From positions 22,533-86,532 of the forward strand of contig FN648527.1 in assembly GCA_000310025.1 (NCBI GenBank): 64,000 nucleotides of DNA, read 5' to 3'. Numbering within the stretch: the first letter of the stretch is position 1; every line of letters begins with the position of its first letter. The DNA comes from Ectocarpus siliculosus. Taxonomy: Eukaryota; Sar; Phaeophyceae; Ectocarpales; Ectocarpaceae. The position numbers and the translations under genes are program-made. Below, one piece after another: positions 55,848 through 64,000 of the stretch. Below the pieces are notes generated by a model. That model did not search any database, was not told where the DNA came from, and saw nothing but the letters and a program-made list of their open reading frames with translations.

Positions 55848-55980
55848 GGTGATGACGGGTCGTTTCCGATGTAGTCCTGGCGGTCACGTCAGGTGCGGCG
55901 TCGGGTGTTGTCGTACAGCGGCGGGTGTTGTCGTACTCGGTCACCGCCAGCCGGAAGGTGTCTTAGCACGACGTGTTGCC

Positions 55981-56366
55981 CAACACTCTGGCGCGAGAAT
56001 GTCGCTCCTCAAAGCCCCTTTTTTTCATTTTAATATTATGTCATCGAACTATCACTTCAAGGTATTTCGTTCCCCCTATCGCTTTGGTAATCCGGAAGCC
56101 TAAATCAAAGAGGGCAGGCACCAAAGGTACGGTGGTACTCATCGTCACAGGGTACACGTCATCACGGCCAACAATCAAGGTGAACGGTGGAACCACGGCG
56201 AAAATGTCGGAGCACACACATAGCGAAAAGGGAAAAATCAAAACAAAACATACGGGTCCTCCTCCCGGAGGTACATGTCTACGCCTCCGTAGTGTACTAT
56301 TCCTGAAGCGATTGCTACGATGCAGTACAGGTATGGCGGCACTCAATTGGCGTCATGTAGTGGTGG
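55981..56366. other. Upstream flank of Gypsy Gag, no gene
   Basis: No ORF of note. A perfect short palindrome CCTCCTCCCGGAGG lies near 56259-56273. The expected 5' LTR was not recognised here. Confidence 0.4.
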
Positions 56367-56918
56367 TCAGTGGTCGTCAGCGCCCCGCAGGTGGCGGCTC
56401 GGGCGGGCGGTGGCGGCACCCCACGGGTGGCGGCTCGGGTGGATAGTGCCCTCGTGCAGCAGTTGTTGTATTATACGTTCCAGTTGGGAACCCCAGAGGG
56501 CGGTGCTGTTTGGGTCGCCTTGGGGTATGTGCCCACTGGTGTGGTCATCAACCGCTGTGCTATCGAGGGGCTGCGATGTGGCCGGGGAGTCAAGTTGTCC
56601 GTTGGAGTGATCATCGGTGGGGGCGACGGGGGCGGCGTTGGCCGCTCCTGAGGCGGTTGTGTCGTCGCCCTTGTGTGAGGAAATAGATGCCGTGTCTGTT
56701 TCAGGAGCGGGCGTGTCGTTGACGTCGTCCGGATCGGCAATCAAAGCTGGAGGCCCCTCAGAGTTGGTCGGGGTGGTGTCATTGTCAATGTGGACGTGGG
56801 GTTGTTCTGGGTCTCGGCCGTTCATGTTGCCGGCGCTGGGGTGCGGCAATGTGGGGAGGGGGGAAGCGAGGAACCAGGTTTTGTGGTCAGCTGGGGTGTC
56901 GTTGCTGTGGCGAAACAC
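56367..56918 (-). CDS. Hypothetical disordered protein ORF
   Basis: 184 codons on the minus strand, rich in Asp, Thr, Pro, Ser and His (NDTTPTNSEGPPALIADPDD, DTASISSHKGDDTTASGAAN). A short predicted helix (WGSQLERIIQQLLHEG) lies near the C-terminus, followed by an HPSRHPWGAATA / RPSRHLRGADD duplication. An internal Met (MNGRDPEQPHV) is an alternative start. No family recognised. It could be element or host coding sequence. Confidence 0.35.
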   Translation of the reverse strand: MFRHSNDTPADHKTWFLASPLPTLPHPSAGNMNGRDPEQPHVHIDNDTTPTNSEGPPALIADPDDVNDTPAPETDTASISSHKGDDTTASGAANAAPVAPTDDHSNGQLDSPATSQPLDSTAVDDHTSGHIPQGDPNSTALWGSQLERIIQQLLHEGTIHPSRHPWGAATARPSRHLRGADDH

Positions 56919-57840
56919 CTTCGCTGGTCAGCACGCAGGTTGATGTCGGGAATCGGCAGGTGAACTCGTCTTACACCCGCGCGGTTCCGTAGTAGACAGG
57001 ATGGATATTGGTGGGGTGGTGGTGTATCTTGTGGTTGTCGTTTACGGCTCTCCGTAATGGGGTCGAGGATAACTGTCAGATTTTTTCTTTTCTTCGGGGG
57101 GTCAATATGGGGGACATCTGGTCAGTATCGGGTTGTTTCAGTGTGGGCGGTTAGGGAGTGGCTTCACATGGTGTATCAAAATGCCTAAATCCTCATAAAG
57201 TGTCTGAATCCCCGTAGAGTGCCTATGCAGGTCGGAGTCGATGCACGATGTTGCGATCGGGCCCGACTTTGTTGTTTGGCAATGTCCGGTTCGATCGCGG
57301 TACGTGGTGGGTGCGCTTTGGGGTGGGTCTTATCACCACAGTGGTGGTTGTCGACCCGACCCCAACAGGGGATGCCACCGTTGTTATTTATATTTTACTT
57401 TCCTTCGCATGTGTACCGCAATAGTGTACCGCAATAGTGTACCGCAATAGTTTACCGCACTAATAGTCGCCTGTGGAGAGCCCTAAATGGGGGGTGCACA
57501 AATTCTACGAGGGCGTCGGAAAACCAAAAGAAAAAAAAAACCCGAAGAACAAAAGCGGAAAGCAGAAGAACAAAAGCGGGGACCGCGATAGAAAACCTGA
57601 AAACCTCGGCGAAGCCTTAAGTATACCCGGCACCCGCTGCCAAAGAAACCATAATAAAGCCTCAGGTACGCCCGGGGTTATCAGCCAAACGTACACCATA
57701 TTCGGGCACGAGGGAAGACTCGGATACGATGACAAGCAACAAAGGGGCGACGTGGGGGTACGCCATTGCGAGACGTAAACTAGCACCAGTAAGATGGGAT
57801 GACCGCTACTCAGGGACACGAGGCTACGGGCTCAACGACC
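56919..57840. other. Intergenic, with short tandem repeat
   Basis: No gene recognised. A 13-bp repeat is at 57411-57465 and an A-rich/GAAGAACAAAAGCGG repeated phrase is at 57520-57580. Confidence 0.45.
57411..57465 (+). repeat. 13-bp tandem repeat
   Basis: GTGTACCGCAATA recurs three times with a fourth, altered copy (TTTACCGCACTAATA). Confidence 0.85.
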
Positions 57841-58434
57841 CTACGACTCAGCGGCAAACGTCACACGGCGAGAGTGCTCGGAGGCGCCGCGCCCGTCATG
57901 GTGGGGGTCATCGGCGCCATTAGGCTTACAGGGAGCGTCGTTGGTCTCGTCGTCCTCGTCACCGGTCTTCTCCTCGTCGGTGTCGGGGCTGTGGCTGTCT
58001 TGTAGCCGACCGACAATATCCATGAGGGCCTGCGCGAGCCAGTCCGCCGGAGGGCTGGCCCATTTCGGTGTGCGGTGCTGTCCTCCCTTGAGCCTTTTGG
58101 AGGGTACAGTCGCCTCGAGGGGGGCGATAGCGGCGGCGGCCGTTGCTGCCGATCGTGCCCTCTTGCGGAGGGCCGCCCTTTTGCGTGTGCGGTTACTGCC
58201 GGTAGGGCCGGGCGCTCCCCCAGAGTGAGAGTTTGCTGCGGGTGCACGGTGTTTGGCCATGGTCACCGTGAAGATGAGGCGGCCACTGGGCTGGCCGCGA
58301 CGGCGGTTGGAGGGGGTGTGGCGGTCGTTGTTATTATTGTTGGTGCTGCCGGTGTGGTCGTTGGCGCGGCGGTCGCTGGTGTTCGATTTGCGTCGGCGTG
58401 GCATGAGTTCTGGGTTGATGCCGAGGCCTGTCAT
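57841..58434 (-). CDS. Hypothetical basic-acidic protein ORF
   Basis: 198 codons from MTGLGINPELMPRRRKSN to RRVTFAAES. Basic N-terminal half (RTRKRAALRKRARSAATAAA, KRLKGGQHR, a nuclear-localisation-like composition), a short helix (PPADWLAQALMDIVGRLQ), then an acidic tail (DTDEEKTGDEDDETND). Codon use looks coding. Layout (disordered, helix near the end) is similar to the ORF at 56367-56918 without clear sequence similarity. No function assigned. Confidence 0.4.
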   Translation of the reverse strand: MTGLGINPELMPRRRKSNTSDRRANDHTGSTNNNNNDRHTPSNRRRGQPSGRLIFTVTMAKHRAPAANSHSGGAPGPTGSNRTRKRAALRKRARSAATAAAAIAPLEATVPSKRLKGGQHRTPKWASPPADWLAQALMDIVGRLQDSHSPDTDEEKTGDEDDETNDAPCKPNGADDPHHDGRGASEHSRRVTFAAES

Positions 58435-58929
58435 TCGGTAATGTTAAGGACCGTGCAAGGGTGGCGTTCTTTGTTGTTTTTTGAGTGCACCGGTATGCAT
58501 GTTGGTGCTACGTCACTTGTAACGGATGTGGCCGTGGTAGGGGTACCGTACGGTGACACCTTATGGCGGGGGTGGTGGCGGTCACCTGTCTTGTGTGAAA
58601 ATCAATCGGCTGTCGAAGGACGTGTGGTTGTTAGACATGCATGGGTCTGTGGGCAGTGTTGGCAATATCAGGTTGGTGTAGTCGCCCAGAGCTAGTTGAG
58701 CTAGTTGACCTGTTGGCGGTCGTTGCGGCGGTTGGTTAAGGTAAAATGGTTGTGGCGAGCACGGCTTGGCGTTCACGTTAGTGGCACACACGCAGACACT
58801 AATCTTGGCATCCCCTGCCCCCCTCCAGAGAACGTTATAACTGCACGCGGTGGTATTGGGTGCGAGCCAGTGTGTCCCGAAGGCCAATACTTGACTCACC
58901 TGCGCTACATACTCACCCTTCATCTGCTG
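58435..58929. other. Unassigned sequence
   Basis: No feature recognised. Confidence 0.4.
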
Positions 58930-59190
58930 GTGTAATATGCTCATCACACCTCATATGTTGGCGCAGTACTGCATCAGGGGGGGCAGTGGGGGCAGAGCAA
59001 CATTTAACGGACGGTACTGCTGCCGGTTTGCCCCCTTGTGGGACAAGATCACCCCGCACATGCGACGGAACCAGCGAACCCCGTGAGGATGAGAGAACCA
59101 GCAAATGGAACAACCGACCCCCAGCACACAAGCAAGGCAGCCCCACTTACGTCAGATATCATGTACGAAAACTAGGTACAGTGTGCCATG
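58930..59190 (+). repeat. Diverged direct repeat, copy 1
   Basis: Shares with 60245-60500, in order, the phrases CCTCATATG/CCTCATGTG, GCGTCAGGGG-like, GATGAG(A)GAA-like, CCAGCA, CGACCCCCAACAC-like and TACGAAAACTAG. Clearly old. Confidence 0.6.
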
Positions 59191-59559
59191 TGAACTCCAA
59201 GATATGTACACCTCGCCAATGGGTCACCTGTTCAATCGCTGTGTAGAATAGGGAAGGGTGTTCGGTGAACCAAATCTTACCGGTAGTGGCGCACGGTGTA
59301 AAGGAGGATGAGGCAAGAGAAGCGCGGGCCAGATGTTGTGCGGGGCGTGGCAGAAGCGGTCAGTGGCCGATATGTAGATGTAGGAGGTTGTTCATCGGTG
59401 TGTTGGCCGGGGTCGATCGTCTGCAGCTCGGCTCTATTAGCATTTCGGTAGTCCTGTTGTTGTTTTTTATGGTGATTTGTGGGTACATAGAGAACAAATC
59501 ACGTCTGGAGGAATTTTCCTGGTGATATTAAACAAACAAAAAATAAAATAAATAAACTG

Positions 59560-59690
59560 TATCCCCCTCGTGGGGGCAGTTGGCTTGTGACCACGGGAGG
59601 CGTCCGGGCAGTTGGACCAGTACAGACACTTGAAGGTATTGAGCACAGGGAGCGGGGCGGTTGTTGAATGTAACGACAACCACAACACTA
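59560..59690 (-). repeat. Dispersed repeat D140, copy 4 (inverted, diverged)
   Basis: The minus strand reads TTCAACAACCGCCCC, CAATACCTTCAAGTGTCTGT, CGTGGTCACAAGCC and CCCCCACGAGGGGG, matching the order CCAGTACCTTC, GTGGTCACAGG, CCCCGAGGGG of copies 1 and 2. Confidence 0.5.
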
Positions 59691-60244
59691 ACCGCAGCCC
59701 GCATTTGAAATGGCGGCGTCTCGTGTGTGTGTGCCCTTCTCACACCACAGTGGTTGTCGCCAAGGTCATAGCCAGCGATTGGAGACGCGCTAACCGGCCG
59801 ACTAATTGTAGGGGTCGGGTCCAACGGGTAATATCACGGTCCGTAGGGGGGGGGGGGGCAAACTATAAAATATTGACAACAATGCGAATAAGGTCCTGAA
59901 TGATGATGCCACGGCCGTCTTTTTAGTATTTTTTTTCTTTTCACGGGGGCACACAACATCATGATTTCGCACACGACCTCCCCAACCTAGGGATCCATGG
60001 ATACAAAGAGGGGCCAAGTAGCAAAAGGGTAGTGACAGGTCAGCGGTTGGCTGAGCGTGTGCTGCGTGTAGTTGTCGTGGTCCGGGCGTGCCGGAGGGGG
60101 GCTAAAAATGATGCAAATGTGTACCTTGAGGTAGGTCGTTGGGTCAGCGGAGGTCTTTTTTTTTTTTTTTTTTACGATTGTTTATGTCGTTCCATGCTCC
60201 ACCTCACACCTGCGGTGGTGCCGACTGCATATCGTTTTTCAGGA

Positions 60245-60500
60245 CAATATGCACATTTTCATTATGCCTCATGTGGTGGTGCAGTAGCGCGTCAGGGGAA
60301 GTACGGGTGCGTAACGATATTATTAGTTGATTGGTGGGACGCACCCCCCCTTTGTGATGATGCCACAACAGCAACATACGACAGTACCGACAGATCCAGG
60401 GAGAATGAGGAAACCAGCAGACAGAACAATCGACCCCCAACACACCGGTAGTCAGTCCCACACACGTACGAAAACTAGATGAAACCGTGCCCTGTCATCC
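60245..60500 (+). repeat. Diverged direct repeat, copy 2
   Basis: See 58930-59190; offset about 1.32 kb. Confidence 0.6.
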
Positions 60501-63500
60501 CCCGTGCATGGTCACAACAACCCATGTGGCACCGGTAAGGTCGCCAGTATTGGATGGGGAAAGGCCGCGTGATCAGCACACGGTCCCAGGTGGCGATGGC
60601 GCCAGGGGGAAAGGAAGATGATGGCTGCACGACAAAGAAGCCCAGATGTTTGATTGTTTTTGTGGCACACAATCGGGTGCCCGGGGTCTTTGGGTGGTTC
60701 GTGTTCACGTTGTAGTCGGCACTGTGGTGTGGCAGTGTCGGGTCGAGGTTTGGTGGTCAAATCGGTCATTGTTCGTCGGTGAAGTGCCTTGTGGGTTGGT
60801 GCAGGTTGGTGCAGGTTGTGTGGTCATGTCCGGATTTGTCGCGGTCCGTGGTGTGCATATTTTGGAATGATCGTCGTTGATTTTTGGAATCAATTGTGGT
60901 TTGTTGAAGGCTGGTCTCGGCGTTGTGGCTTGGTGTAAATGACACGAAGCTCGTCGTGGCACAATCCAGACGGTATCGGCGCTGAGGGCGTCCCTCCCCT
61001 CTCCACAGGGGACACAAACAAAACAAAAACAAGGCACCCGCGAAGGCAGGGCGGGATAGATATGGCCGGAATGTCCGGAACAAGTATATTCCGAAGCCCA
61101 AAAGAAGGCGGTGTGGGGCGGGTTCAGTCGCCGGTCATCCTGAACGCGCCCAACTCGAGACAGTTCTATGTTTAGGTGAAGCGATGTGCTTCAGAAGAGA
61201 GGTGTTTGTTGTTGTGGTGGTGGGCGTGTACGGCACTGTATAGGCAAATAACCTTCGATCCGAACACGTTGTGCGTGTCATGAAAAAGAACAATATGTTT
61301 TAATTTTCCCGATTTTCACTCTCCCCACCACGCACCACGCGTACTCACCTCGCATGCATGCTATTATTGTACTCACCCATTTATACTCTCGGTTCTTCTA
61401 CTCACCGTAGGTGTTGGGTGGTTTATTGTGGTGTCCACATGGTGTGAAACACCGATGATTCCAGCCTGATGGTGGACCGAGAGAAGAGAAGAGAGGAAGG
61501 AAAACAATACCCAAACCAATGCATGCACTAGGCTGCCCACGTCCCCTCGTTAAAGTCTCTCCCCTCGATACTCTACTACACGCGTAGTTGGATCCACGTT
61601 CGTTACCGGATAGTCCCAAGTGTAATACGATGGTGCGGGGGTCTGGTCATGAGCAGTTGGGAAGGTGTCGCCTGCGTGAATGGGATGTGTCGTCGCTGTA
61701 GAATGTGTACGGGGTTGTTGGTTGAGGATAGCCTGTGAGACCACATTCGTTCCATGTGCCCCCGCATGCCCCCACACGGGGTAATGTTGTTCGTGAGGCT
61801 TTGTGGCGGTACGGTGGGGCTTGGCAGGTTCACGGGTTAGTATATTTTATCTCATTGTTTTCCGGTATTGCTCGTGAGAGCGTGGTGTCTTCCATGTAGG
61901 TCGGGGTTGTGTAGGATGTTTTTCTTAGTGTAGCTCCGCAGCTCGTGGTTCTGTAAATGTGTAGTATTCTCTAACACAAACCTGTGGTGGGGAGGGGTGA
62001 TATTTTCCGTACAGCAATATGAGGAGGGGTGATGGTTTCCGTGTAACTCGTGGTTATTTGTTGTTATGTACTTAGAAGTAGTTTTGATATTAAGTTACAT
62101 GCCCCTGTGCCAAGTCGTCCAGGAAAAGAATACAAATACCCCAAACCAAAAAAAATAACAAAACCCACATAGTACAATTTAGTGCTGCCGCAACTCTCGC
62201 TGGCTTGCTTCCTTCAGCTCGCTCTGTTTGTCTACGTTGCTTGCTTCTTTGTGTTATTTTTATCATAGTTTTATTTTTAGAGGGTATGCAGCCATTTCTA
62301 TCAAAATGCTGGTCCATGGGGAGACGATGTTAGAAACGTTGGGACAAACATGGTATTATTGCAGGCAAAAAAAGAAATGAAGCAGTCAGCACCCACACAG
62401 AACGCGTTGCTGTGTCTATTATACTCACCCTTTCTCCCGCCGAGCCTGCGTCTCTGGCTGACTTCCACTACAAACGATCCCTTCAGTGGAGGAGGGGAAA
62501 TGCAACCCGTGTGCAGTCAATTTGGTCGCACAGGGGCGCCGCGTACCACCACAGCCAGCCGTAGTTACGTTAATGTTGTTGTTACAATAACAACAGCAGA
62601 CTGGTGAGTTGCGGAGCATTGCATTTTTTCAGTGTCAGCTTGAGCGGCCCGGGGAAGAGAAAGACCGACCGAGAGCTTACCTCTCTCGTCCCACACGCAT
62701 TCATTCGTACACACACACCAAGATAACATTCGCCTCGTAAGATGTGATGGGAGCACCGCGCAATAGAGATCGCGGCTGTGAGCGTAGTGCTCTGAGCGGA
62801 ACACAAACCAGTATCCATCCAGGCAGAGACCATTCCGAGTCGTTGATGGTTTTATGGGGGCATGGAGAAAAAAAAACGTGTTTCTTGTTTTTCATATTAT
62901 TTCTGTTGTTGTGTTTGTCGGGTGGGCGCAACTAACTGCCAGCTCGTAGTAGGTACATGGGGATTCGGTCGACAGCAGTGGTCGACTCGCAAAATGTTGT
63001 GTCCGTTTATGGTACAATATATTCAGTGTGCTCGGTTGCTGCACCGTACAACATGTCCGATATCCGAATGTCGTGATTTCAAAAAAAAAAATGAATGTGG
63101 TCGGCAGGTACGCACGTGGTTTCCGCGCATTATGTTGGGCCAAACGTCCAGGGCGACCTCGGGGGTGTGTGACAGAACGACGGCCGAGGCCAGCAGTTTT
63201 TTTTTTGTTTTTTTTTGTTTTGTTTTGTTTTGTTTTGTGGTTGACAACTGTGCCGTGGGCGGCGGCGTCGATGTGGTTGTTGCTTATGATGCACACACGA
63301 TGGGCGTTCATGAGGGGGACCATACTCATTTGTATGAACGTAGCTCAGCTGTATGGCGGGTGGGGGTAACCGTTTTTTTGTGTGGATTTCCCACATGGAA
63401 ATTTCAAATTGCGGAGTATAGGGAAGTAGGGCAAACAATTTTACTTCCACCTGTTGTCACGGTCAGAAAGCATAAAATTGATGTCACACTGCCCTGCGTA

Positions 63501-64000
63501 GTATAGCTGGCGATGCACGGAGTGGGCGGAGTCTCGCTTTTTTTTTTCGTGACTATAGTCAGCGGGACACAGCCCGCGGCCCAAAATGATTGGTTGTCTG
63601 TTGGTAGAGCGGCGTAGGATGGAAGTATCCCCCATCCAAACACCGGGTTCGCCTCCACATGTGTGTCTATTAGATGCATTCCTCAGAGCATGAGGTTCGG
63701 TGGGTAGGTCTGACGGCAGGCACCGGTGTACCAAACAGAGCGTGTATTCGGGTGATTTCGAGGCTGGAATGCGTAACCACGACAAGTTCCATTTTCTAGT
63801 TTTCCAGCAGGGTCCGTGCATGTAGGCAGCGTAGAAAGAGGAAAACCAAACCTAGGATCAAAAGCACCCACCACCCAGCAAGCGTACGCGCCCACAGTTC
63901 GGCAGAGTCCTCATAAGTTATAAACGGCACACACCGGGGTAGGGTAGTGTATTGCGTACGGACGCAAATGTGGAGCGGTAGGTCACTGCACGCACAAGGG
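60501..64000. other. Unassigned terminal region
   Basis: No recognised gene over 3.5 kb. There are T-rich runs with TTTTGTTTTG repeats near 63200-63238. A minus-strand ORF at 63683-63895 (70 codons) has CTDPAGKLENGTC and VWYTGAC but no family. ORFs near 62862-63506 pass through homopolymer runs and look spurious. Confidence 0.4.

Larger units (their letters stand above)
46458..55980 (-). mobile_element. Ty3/Gypsy element with methyltransferase-like domain
   Basis: A minus-strand element of at least 9 kb. Gag is 53556-55847. The pol region 46958-53465 has the order aspartic protease, reverse transcriptase, RNase H, C5-methyltransferase-like domain, zinc H2C2 and integrase core, and a C-terminal extension with a Tudor/SH3-like motif. 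RNase H before integrase is the Gypsy order. A purine tract and probable 3' LTR follow pol; the 5' LTR was not located, so one end is undefined. The coding regions are mostly open with perhaps one or two breaks, so the copy is fairly young. Confidence 0.88.

Noticed and set aside
55981-57000. 5' LTR of the large Gypsy element
   Set aside because: I searched for the complement of the presumed 3' LTR start and found no match, so no 5' LTR is claimed.
62862-63506. 214-codon plus-strand ORF
   Set aside because: It runs through A9 and T-rich homopolymers and has no domain; probably a chance open frame.
63585-63660. tRNA-like sequence with TTGGTAGAGCGG and GGGTTCGCCTCC
   Set aside because: The A- and B-box-like phrases are present, but the D-arm and T-arm do not pair and no acceptor stem closes them. 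Perhaps a chance match or a very old tRNA-derived repeat.

Overview
This window looks like a piece of eukaryotic nuclear chromosome built almost wholly from transposable elements. Several element genes are split by GT-AG introns, there are LTR retrotransposons, Helitron-like and pogo-like DNA transposons, minisatellites, and an assembly gap of 443 Ns (29773-30215). Base composition is near balanced, with many CAG/CTG runs that give Gln- or Ala-rich stretches. A TE-rich alga or other protist fits (a brown alga or relative would be one guess), but no host marker gene settles the taxon. I saw no rRNA gene, no convincing tRNA gene and no CRISPR.

Layout, left to right. 1-6600 is a minus-strand copy (H0) of a Helitron-like family, interrupted at 434-4830 by an LTR retrotransposon that carries only a Gag gene. 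5960-8290 is a mosaic of repeat modules, followed by a 91-bp minisatellite (8365-8850). 9228-13634 is a second minus-strand Helitron-like copy (H1). 13635-15444 plus 22744-22830 is a minus-strand Gypsy Gag fragment split by a 7.3-kb Copia element (15445-22738). 22831-26440 is unassigned, with a tandem duplication and coding-like remnants. 26441-29772 and 30216-33364 are two Helitron-like copies (H2, H3) in head-to-head inverted orientation around the gap, so the region is a palindrome of about 3.3-kb arms. 33380-40069 is an unclassified element with about 0.5-kb terminal inverted repeats and a perfect 6-bp target duplication; it was later hit by an almost complete pogo-like transposon (35057-38745). 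40110-41733 (H4) and 44033-44318 (H5) are further Helitron-like pieces, with a GATC-rich satellite between them. 45704-46452 is a small hypothetical gene or gene remnant. 46458-55980 is a large minus-strand Ty3/Gypsy element. The rest, 55980-64000, is mostly featureless with two disordered-protein ORFs and diverged duplications.

The most striking item is the Gypsy element at 46958-55847. Between its RNase H and integrase domains it carries about 300 residues that read as a C5-cytosine DNA methyltransferase-like domain, and its far C-terminus has a Tudor/SH3-like motif. Retrotransposons that captured DNA methyltransferases are known from dinoflagellates and charophyte algae; this may be a further, independent or related case. 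The second most interesting item is the long-TIR, 6-bp-TSD element, which has no recognised gene. The third is the Helitron-like family, which carries a spliced, cysteine-rich accessory gene upstream of its Rep-type N-terminal region.
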